Source: Wohlfahrtiimonas sp.
GTDB lineage: Bacteria > Pseudomonadota > Gammaproteobacteria > Cardiobacteriales > Wohlfahrtiimonadaceae
DNA: 6,112 nt
Assembly: GCA_030149965.1 (NCBI GenBank)
Contig: JASLHB010000131.1
Location: forward strand, 1 to 6,112
Direction: 5' to 3'
Shown in pieces: positions 1-5,334 of this stretch (its first letter is position 1; each line of letters begins with the position of its first letter). The translations under genes were made by a program, and so were the position numbers. The notes below the pieces were generated by a model. It had not been told where the DNA came from, did not search any database, and worked only from the letters and a program-made list of their open reading frames with translations.

Positions 1-101
1 ACATTGAGTTTTATGTTGAAGGTGAAGACATTAAAATGAATGTCAAGACTAAAATTGGAAACAACGCTAGATTCATTATGAAATCAACAGATAACATTTA
101 A
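1..101 (+). CDS. 9: Baseplate wedge protein gp9-like, C-terminal end only (partial)
   Basis: The window opens inside a gene read in the frame whose codons begin at base 3; it ends at TAA 99-101. Only the last 32 residues are visible, beginning IEFYVEGEDIKMNVKTK and ending STDNI. In T4 the gene directly before gene 10 is gene 9, whose trimeric product sits on the baseplate rim and is the socket for the long tail fibres. The visible tail loosely resembles the T4 gp9 C-terminus in its alternating beta-strand pattern (I-x-F, a charged turn, then G-x-x-A-x-x-x-V/I), but the match is too short to prove identity, so the call rests mainly on gene order. The stop codon overlaps the ribosome binding site of the next gene, and 10 bases separate the two reading frames. 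Confidence 0.6.
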   Translation, partial: IEFYVEGEDIKMNVKTKIGNNARFIMKSTDNI

Positions 102-106
102 AGGTG
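100..106 (+). promoter_or_regulatory. Ribosome binding site of gene 10
   Basis: AAAGGTG lies 5 bases before the ATG at 112 and overlaps the upstream stop codon (TAA 99-101). It supports the chosen start, which also gives an N-terminus beginning MKQ as in T4 gp10. Confidence 0.7.
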
Positions 107-111
107 TAAAT

Positions 112-1974
112 ATGAAACAATTAATAAGAGAAGGTACATCAGTTGATGTTGGAGATGGTGATAACTTAAGAGATGGCGCGATTAAAATTAACGCAAACGT
201 CAATGACATCTATAATGAGTTGGGTGACACTCAAACGTTACATAGTGCGGGTTCATGGAAAATAATTAGTGAAAAGGATTTAGATAAAAATGGTGTGTTT
301 ACACCTCGCTATGGACAAAGTTTAATTATTGATACTAGAAAGAAGTCAATTAAGATTAACCTACCAAAAGGTGGAGTTGAGAACTTGGGAAAAGTTATCA
401 AAATTCGAGATATTTTTGGTTCATGGTTGGATAAGCCTGTTGAAGTAAAACCGTATTCTGGTGATACTATTAAAGGCGTTACTGGTTATACAAAGTTACA
501 TCGAAACGCATCCAACATCGAGTTCGTTTATATGAATGGAAACCGTTGGGAGTATGTGGAGACTACACAGTTAGACCAACATCGAAGTTCAGATTTACGA
601 TCTGTTATCATGAATGAACATATCGCTATTGAAGGTCAAACTGATTTTGATATGCCATTTGGCGTTGACAAATATAACCCAACGGGCTTAGAAGTATACC
701 GTAGGGGGAATAGATTATTCTATGGTAAAGACTTCACGGATAGTTCTGAATATGGATCTATCGGAGAAGGTGGTAAGATTATACCTTTGGATGGTTCTAC
801 CATAAAATTGAGACACCCTTGTAAAGAAGGTGATACGATTGCGTTTACTAGTTACATTGACGGAATTGAAACCTTTAGAACATCAAAAACGAAAAGACCA
901 TATAGAATTATTGATACTGATATATCAACGATTGTTGAATATAATGACAATGATTTGAAGGTTGATGCATCGAGATATGAAGAAGATGAACAGACTAATA
1001 AGAAGTACATCAGATTTACATTATCCGAATTGGGTATTGAGTCATATGACAATTTAAATCCATATGCATTGGATATTTACTTAAACGGTGTTTTGTTGAC
1101 CGCTATCGATGACGTTGATGATGGTGAGTATTTCTGTTATGGGGCAGAGGGGAATATCAATAGTCCATTAACATGCCAGATCAAGGGTGGCGAATGGATT
1201 CCAGATATAAGAATTGGTGACTACAACTATGTATATGAAGGTTCTTCTATATCGGCTCTTGAGTTTAATACGGTGTTTGAAGATCATGATATTTTGACCT
1301 TGAGCTGGTATAACAATATCATCGGGTCTATCTTGTCAATTGATGATATAAGAACCGAGATGGACAGCACATTCTTGAATTCGGTTGATGAGTTCATTCT
1401 ACAGAATAAAGTTACGATAAAGGATGTGGAAGAAATTGAAGGGCTACCAAAACAAGATAGTGTTGAATATGATAATGAAAGTGAAATTGTCCGTCCGACA
1501 AGCACGTCTCAAATACTTGACCTTGTATATCCAATTGGACATATCTGGTCTAATTTATATAACAAAGAATCTCCTGAACATGTAATTGGATTTGGTAAGT
1601 GGAGAAGGTTAACGGGATATGTTTTGGCTGGTTTTAATGAAAATTATGACGATAACATTTTCGGACAAAATAACAATTTTTTAGATTCATCAGGAAAGCC
1701 CACGCCAACAACGGGCGGAACGCATGGAAACTTAACAACATATTTAACCAATAAAAATATGCCTGAACAGATAACTGACGGTGTATATTTGATGAAGGAT
1801 AAAGACGGTGATGTGGATGTGGGGGCGTGTATGTTAGACCCATCCGAAGAGGAAACTGTTGGTAGAAGGTATAAGGAACATGCTATAAAACTTGGTATGG
1901 GTGACGGTCTTGTTGAAAGCTTTAATAATATGCAACCTACAATGGTTGTTTCAATGTGGGTTAGGGTGGCATAA
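112..1974 (+). CDS. 10: Baseplate wedge protein gp10 (short tail fibre connector)
   Basis: 620 residues, against 602 in T4 gp10. In T4 this protein forms trimers in the outer baseplate wedge, linking gp7 to gp11 and gp12 and helping hold the short tail fibres. Seen here: an N-terminal block at residues 8-39 (GTSVDVGDGDNLRDGAIKIN, then NDIYNELGD) matching T4 gp10's GDYLRKGGIKIN...LYYELGD; SAGSWK (45-50); INLPKG (82-87); SGDTIKG (116-122); RWEYV (145-149); GQTDF (175-179); RRGNRLFYG (197-205); PLDG (225-228) followed by a KLRHPC block (232-237); a C-terminal domain from about 467 with VYPIGHIW (472-479), GFGKW (493-497) and NNNFLDSSG (520-528), then TGG (534-536); and a closing QPTMVVSMWVRVA (608-620) that parallels T4's QPYITVYRWIRIA. 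The N-terminal block also resembles the start of T4 gp9, and the C-terminal domain resembles the fibre-like domain of gp12, as known for T4 gp10. The gene overlaps gene 11 by one base. The identification is firm. Confidence 0.96.
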   Translation: MKQLIREGTSVDVGDGDNLRDGAIKINANVNDIYNELGDTQTLHSAGSWKIISEKDLDKNGVFTPRYGQSLIIDTRKKSIKINLPKGGVENLGKVIKIRDIFGSWLDKPVEVKPYSGDTIKGVTGYTKLHRNASNIEFVYMNGNRWEYVETTQLDQHRSSDLRSVIMNEHIAIEGQTDFDMPFGVDKYNPTGLEVYRRGNRLFYGKDFTDSSEYGSIGEGGKIIPLDGSTIKLRHPCKEGDTIAFTSYIDGIETFRTSKTKRPYRIIDTDISTIVEYNDNDLKVDASRYEEDEQTNKKYIRFTLSELGIESYDNLNPYALDIYLNGVLLTAIDDVDDGEYFCYGAEGNINSPLTCQIKGGEWIPDIRIGDYNYVYEGSSISALEFNTVFEDHDILTLSWYNNIIGSILSIDDIRTEMDSTFLNSVDEFILQNKVTIKDVEEIEGLPKQDSVEYDNESEIVRPTSTSQILDLVYPIGHIWSNLYNKESPEHVIGFGKWRRLTGYVLAGFNENYDDNIFGQNNNFLDSSGKPTPTTGGTHGNLTTYLTNKNMPEQITDGVYLMKDKDGDVDVGACMLDPSEEETVGRRYKEHAIKLGMGDGLVESFNNMQPTMVVSMWVRVA

Positions 1975-2618
1975 TGAAAAACACAAAAACGATGCAAAAT
2001 GCAAAAAACTATTCCAATAACTCAAATCATATAATCTTTGACGCTTTAGTTCCGGATGTAGTTTTGGGTGGGGCTAAGATAGGGTCAATGGATGTCGATG
2101 ATATATATGATTCATATGATAATACAATAGAAAATATCGTTCAAGATCTATCAACTATATCGGTCGGTATGATTGGCGATATCATAATGAGAAATGAGAA
2201 GACTGATCCATCTGGATTTCCCCAAGTTGATACTTGGAATTTTAAATCAAATGGTGAAATTGTATACAGTGAAGATACTCACATCACAATCCTAGGGAAG
2301 AGAGTATTAATGGTGAGTGGCACAAAAATTGAAAACGTTGTAATTGAAACCTTTGCGATCATACAAGCATATATTGACGAAGGACTATATTTTTCAAGTG
2401 TAAAAACTATCAATAATACGACATTAGAGGTTGAGTATAATGATAGAAGGATTCATGATCCACAGATAACAAGTGACGATAGAAATATTATCGTTGATAA
2501 AACGATTACTCGTGAAATGATATCGGGGTATGGTCAGTGGATATATTTAGGAAATGATAAAATTAAATTTGTGGGTGTTGGCGATAGAGACATACACTAC
2601 TATCAGAGGGTTGGATAA
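1974..2618 (+). CDS. 11: Baseplate wedge protein gp11 (short tail fibre connector)
   Basis: 214 residues, against 219 in T4 gp11. In T4 gp11 is a trimeric, mushroom-shaped protein at the baseplate vertices, attached to gp10 and holding the bend of the folded gp12 fibre. Seen here: the helical N-terminal region GSMDVDDIYDSYDNTIENIV (37-56) parallels T4's GSVTISQLAKGF...IESAINDV; TDPSGFPQVDTWNF (77-90) matches T4's GVSPEGVSQTDYWAF; LEVEYNDRRIH (151-161) matches LEVTYLDNQKH; SGYGQWIYLG (184-193) matches PGYGTWNLLG; and the end (HYYQRVG) corresponds to T4's FYHFERTA. The start ATG overlaps the gene 10 stop in TAATG, with a GGGTGG-like binding site inside the last gene 10 codons. Methionine 7 is an alternative start, but the coupled TAATG start is preferred. 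The N-terminal 20 residues are Asn-rich and diverge from T4. Confidence 0.94.
   Translation: MKNTKTMQNAKNYSNNSNHIIFDALVPDVVLGGAKIGSMDVDDIYDSYDNTIENIVQDLSTISVGMIGDIIMRNEKTDPSGFPQVDTWNFKSNGEIVYSEDTHITILGKRVLMVSGTKIENVVIETFAIIQAYIDEGLYFSSVKTINNTTLEVEYNDRRIHDPQITSDDRNIIVDKTITREMISGYGQWIYLGNDKIKFVGVGDRDIHYYQRVG
2605..2610 (+). promoter_or_regulatory. Ribosome binding site of gene 12, inside the gene 11 end
   Basis: AGAGGG sits 7 bases before the gene 12 ATG (2618), within the last codons of gene 11. The ATG shares its first base with the gene 11 TAA (TAATG), so ribosomes finishing gene 11 could restart directly on gene 12. Confidence 0.55.
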
Positions 2619-4051
2619 TGGCGAATAAAATTAACACAATGCAACATATAAGTGATGAAGCATCATCCGTCACAGTTGATACAAAAGGTACTATTTGGGA
2701 AGGTGATGACACGATAGTAAACTTACAAGAATTAATCGAAACTATGAAGCCCGTTGTAATAAAAGATGTATATGCATCGGACACGAAATATGGATATGTG
2801 AAGTTAGCAAAGAGTTCTGATATAGAAGATGGAAGTGGGAGTGATAGTGATGTGGTTACGTCACAACAACTCTTGAATTTTAATGGTAAACCGTTGGCTT
2901 CATACACATCGTATGGCACAACTAGATATTCAACGAGTGAGGAGGTAATTAGTGGAACGGATGAAAGTTCATCGGTAAACCCAAAACAATTGACTCACAT
3001 GTTTAATACCCATACATCCAAAGATAATAGATTTGGTACGGTGAAACTATCGTCAGAAAGTATGGTAATCCCCGGTTTAGATAACACGACCGCAATGACA
3101 CCAAAATTGGTCAAGATGGCAATTGACAGACTCGTTCCTAACGTAGCGGTTGCAACCGAATCCAATACAGGGACAGTTCAGTTGGCAACTATTAATGTGA
3201 CGCTGGCTGGTAAGATAAGAGAAGGATTTGGAATTTCACCATATTCATTTTCAAACTCAAATGGTTCAACCACTGCATACGGTACAGTGAAGATGGCTTC
3301 TACCGAAGAAGCATACGATTCTAATATTAAGGATAAGATTGCGTTATCACCAGCAACATTCCAGAATGCGAAGGCTACTTTAGATAAACGTGGTACGGTT
3401 CATTTAGCATCGGAAGCAGAAGTTAAAGCTAAAACGAATGCGGATAAAGCTATAACACCAAAGAGCATTAGTTATTATACGTCCCTTATAGAAGAACAGG
3501 GTAGACAGATAACAGAACTATTAAATAGAAACTATTCAGTTGGTACTGTTCCTGTTGGCGCAATGGTCGAGTCTTTTGTTGTTCCAAATGTAAACACGGG
3601 GTTTGTAGTTGCGGATGGTAGGTCACTAAGTAAATCTACATATACTGAATTATTTAATAAAATTGGATACTCTTATGGGGGATCTGGTAACAACTTCAAC
3701 ATTCCTGATACAAGAGGATTATACACCAGATCAACAGGAAAGGGGAAGCATATTACGGGTGCACTTGGCAACATTTCCGGTGGCGGAAATGTGGGTACTA
3801 TCCAAGCACAACAGGTCAGAAGACATAAGCATATAACATCATACGCAGAAAATCCAAGTCAGGGGATGGCGCTATTTGGACACTGTAATACGTTTAGAAA
3901 GGGCGAAGCACAAAGATTTGACTGGGATAATAAACACCATTGGACTAATGATGGTATGCCATGGGACGGAAATCCAAACCCAGATGGAATAATCGGATCG
4001 GAAAATAGACCTTGGACTATAACAGTTTATAAACTAATCAGAATAAAGTAG
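2618..4051 (+). CDS. 12: Short tail fibre protein gp12
   Basis: 477 residues, against 527 in T4 gp12. In T4 this trimeric fibre lies folded under the baseplate, then extends and binds the LPS core irreversibly; its folding needs the phage chaperone gp57A. The N-terminus (NTMQHISDEASSVTVDTKG, 6-24) parallels T4's NNTYQHVSNESRYVKFD, the part bound to gp10 and gp11. Six shaft repeats of about 30 residues follow (58-288). A phage tail collar domain covers about 309-371 (VPVGAMV, then NIPDTRGLYTR matching T4's LPDMRGLFVR). The receptor-binding head has GKGKHITG (374-381), QAQQVRRHKH (396-405), RFDWDN (433-438), WTNDG (442-446) and GSENRPWTI (460-468), matching T4's GLDWDN, FTNDG and GNETRPWNI. HKH (403-405) corresponds to the T4 metal-binding His445/His447 pair, where six histidines of the trimer hold one metal ion. 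The protein is about 50 residues shorter than T4 gp12, mainly between the repeats and the collar. Six bases separate it from wac. Confidence 0.96.
   Translation: MANKINTMQHISDEASSVTVDTKGTIWEGDDTIVNLQELIETMKPVVIKDVYASDTKYGYVKLAKSSDIEDGSGSDSDVVTSQQLLNFNGKPLASYTSYGTTRYSTSEEVISGTDESSSVNPKQLTHMFNTHTSKDNRFGTVKLSSESMVIPGLDNTTAMTPKLVKMAIDRLVPNVAVATESNTGTVQLATINVTLAGKIREGFGISPYSFSNSNGSTTAYGTVKMASTEEAYDSNIKDKIALSPATFQNAKATLDKRGTVHLASEAEVKAKTNADKAITPKSISYYTSLIEEQGRQITELLNRNYSVGTVPVGAMVESFVVPNVNTGFVVADGRSLSKSTYTELFNKIGYSYGGSGNNFNIPDTRGLYTRSTGKGKHITGALGNISGGGNVGTIQAQQVRRHKHITSYAENPSQGMALFGHCNTFRKGEAQRFDWDNKHHWTNDGMPWDGNPNPDGIIGSENRPWTITVYKLIRIK
2789..3481 (+). repeat. Six degenerate shaft repeats of about 30 residues in gp12
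   Basis: Repeated protein units begin near residues 58 (YGYVKLAKSSDIEDG), 99 (YGTTRYSTSEEVISGTD), 139 (FGTVKLSSESMVIPGLD), 184 (TGTVQLATINVTLAG), 221 (YGTVKMASTEEAYDS) and 258 (RGTVHLASEAEVKAK). Each has an aromatic/G-T-V-K/Q-L/M-A/S strand, then a short helix-like segment, and ends in a phrase like ITPKSI, MTPKLV or LSPATF. Spacing is 30 to 45 residues. T4 gp12 has the same class of repeat (YGLTRYSTDDEAIAG...SITPAKF). The DNA has diverged, so this is an old protein-level duplication and not a recent tandem repeat. Confidence 0.85.
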
Positions 4052-4057
4052 GTACTA

Positions 4058-5332
4058 ATGGAAAATAATAAAATAGTATTGCCATACGTAGATGGTATTC
4101 CAACGGATGCGAATCAAGTGAGAATTTCTTGGTTAGTAAACGGGGAAGCTATGACAGGTAGTGGTAATAGATTCAGAGCAGAGGGAAGTTTAAATAAACT
4201 ACACTTCCAACTTTACCAGAACATTAACACAATTAAAAATTCAGTAAATAGTTTCTATGGTGTTTACCAAGATATCCAAGATGAATTTAAGGGTTTGAAA
4301 GAAACAGTTTTAGAGTTTGATGGTTCAATAAAGGATTTGCAAGAATCATCAGAATTAACTCTAATGTCAGTTCAAGGATTGATCGACACAACAAATGAAC
4401 ACGAAGAGAAACTTGATACCATTGAGAACCAGTTAGTTGACCATGGTGGCGAGTATGAAATATTAAAAACGCAACTAGGTGCGTTAGAAGAGAGAAATGA
4501 AGAGTATGATCTAAAATTCAATGAGTATTATACTAAAGAGGAAAATGATATTACCATTTCTTATTATTATAACGGTGAGAAAATAGATGAAATGTTCTCG
4601 ATGTATTACACCAAAGAAGAAGTTGACACCCTAAACGAAAATAACGTCAAAGAAGAGACGTTCAGTGAATTTATGGAAGACTACTACACTAGATTGGAAA
4701 TCGATCAGCTATTGGAAGATTTGGACGTTTCAGAAGCAATTAAAGAAGAGATATATAGTAAAGTTTATACTAAAGAAGAAGTTAATGAATTAATCGATAA
4801 ATTTATCACTAACGATGACATTGACTCAAAGTTTTCTGAATACTACAAAAAAGATCAAGTGGATTCTCTTTTAAGTAATAAGGCAACAGTAGAATCGGTA
4901 ACTACTCTTGAAGGTAAAGTTTACCAAAAAGATGAGGTTGACGATATTATTAGTTCAGCAGTTTCTAATAAAGCTGACAAATCCGAATTGGAAAAGAAAG
5001 CTGATATTACATCATTAAACTTAAAGGCTGACAAATCCGAATTGGAAAAGAAAGCTAACGTATCCGCATTAAACTTGAAGGCTGATAAATCAGACCTCGA
5101 TAATAAAGCCGATTTAGTTACCGTAACGGAATTGTCATCAAAGGTTGACAAGAACACTTCTGATATCGTTGAAATCAATACTAACTTGGGTGCGGTTAAT
5201 GGTGTTTCCGTGAGCGCTCTCACAAAAGCAGAATCGGCAATCGAAACAATACAATTACTTCAACGTACGGTGGCAGAAATGGAAACCCGATTAGCGGAGT
5301 TGGAGAGTAAATCTGTAATAGAAGGAGAGTAA
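4058..5332 (+). CDS. wac: Fibritin (neck whisker protein) with a remodelled rod and no foldon
   Basis: 424 residues, against 487 in T4 fibritin. In T4, fibritin trimers form the whiskers and collar at the neck, help attach long tail fibres and retract them in poor conditions. The N-terminal attachment region is clear: IVLPYVDGIP (6-15), VRISWLVNGE (21-30) and RAEGSLNKL (40-48) match T4's LPFVDGPP, SRISWIKNGE and GSEGSMNRP. Residues about 55-150 are coiled-coil-like. Residues 157-300 form eleven 13-residue units (for example YYTKEEVDTLNEN), and 306-359 hold three 18-residue repeats starting ADKSEL or ADKSDL. The C-terminus is a four-heptad coiled coil (391-418) with RLAELE at 411-416. The T4 C-terminal foldon ([20 protein letters not shown]) is missing, and only SVIEGE follows the coil. 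A weak AGGT binding site (4050-4053) overlaps the gene 12 stop, and 2 bases separate wac from gene 13. The identity is secure from the N-terminus and gene order; the trimer state is inferred. Confidence 0.92.
   Translation: MENNKIVLPYVDGIPTDANQVRISWLVNGEAMTGSGNRFRAEGSLNKLHFQLYQNINTIKNSVNSFYGVYQDIQDEFKGLKETVLEFDGSIKDLQESSELTLMSVQGLIDTTNEHEEKLDTIENQLVDHGGEYEILKTQLGALEERNEEYDLKFNEYYTKEENDITISYYYNGEKIDEMFSMYYTKEEVDTLNENNVKEETFSEFMEDYYTRLEIDQLLEDLDVSEAIKEEIYSKVYTKEEVNELIDKFITNDDIDSKFSEYYKKDQVDSLLSNKATVESVTTLEGKVYQKDEVDDIISSAVSNKADKSELEKKADITSLNLKADKSELEKKANVSALNLKADKSDLDNKADLVTVTELSSKVDKNTSDIVEINTNLGAVNGVSVSALTKAESAIETIQLLQRTVAEMETRLAELESKSVIEGE
4526..4957 (+). repeat. Eleven-unit array of 13-residue repeats in the fibritin rod
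   Basis: Residues 157-300 divide into units starting at 157, 170, 183, 196, 209, 222 (14 residues), 236, 249, 262, 275 and 288. Every other unit begins with a Y-Y/V-Y, T/K, K, E/D pattern: YYTKEENDI, YYTKEEVDT, YYTRLEIDQ, VYTKEEVNE, YYKKDQVDS and VYQKDEVDD. The units in between are more varied (NVKEETFSEF, FITNDDIDSKF, KATVESVTTL). The second Tyr falls at 158, 184, 210, 237, 263 and 289, a 26-residue period with one single-residue slip. YTKEEVD-like repeats are common in trimeric phage fibres in general. The DNA copies are diverged. Confidence 0.88.
4973..5134 (+). repeat. Three tandem 54-base repeats in the fibritin gene
   Basis: Units at 4973-5026, 5027-5080 and 5081-5134 encode 18-residue repeats starting ADKSELEKKAD, ADKSELEKKAN and ADKSDLDNKAD. 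The first 30 bases of units 1 and 2 are identical (4973-5002 and 5027-5056). The remaining 24 bases of those two units differ at a minority of positions, and unit 3 is more diverged. The array is in frame, so gain or loss of a unit would change rod length without breaking the gene. Confidence 0.93.
5322..5327 (+). promoter_or_regulatory. Strong ribosome binding site of gene 13
   Basis: AAGGAG lies 7 bases before the ATG at 5335, within the last codons of wac. It is the closest match to a full Shine-Dalgarno sequence in the window and fixes the gene 13 start, although the T4 gp13 N-terminus is a few residues longer. Confidence 0.75.
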
Positions 5333-5334
5333 AT

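Noticed and set aside
852..1052. Open frame on the minus strand inside gene 10 (also 1284-1505, 1634-1843 and 1644-1997)
   Set aside because: Lies fully against a well-identified gene, has Ser/Ile-rich composition typical of antisense reading of AT-rich coding DNA, and has no recognisable domain.
2563..2919. 118-codon minus-strand frame across the 11/12 junction
   Set aside because: Antisense to two conserved genes, with low-complexity content and no family resemblance.
4028..4035. TATAAACT as a late promoter for wac
   Set aside because: Only 6 of 8 bases match TATAAATA, and it falls in conserved C-terminal codons of gene 12; too weak in AT-rich DNA.
4921..5223. Minus-strand frame with repeats (SNSDLSAFKFN)
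   Set aside because: The repeat is only the complement of the 54-base repeats in wac; nothing supports expression.
4058..5332. Gene after 12 read as a tail fibre because of its YYTKEEVD and ADKSELEKK repeats
   Set aside because: The N-terminal PYVDGIP, RISWLVNGE and EGSLN blocks and the position between 12 and 13 identify it as fibritin; the repeats are only its rod.
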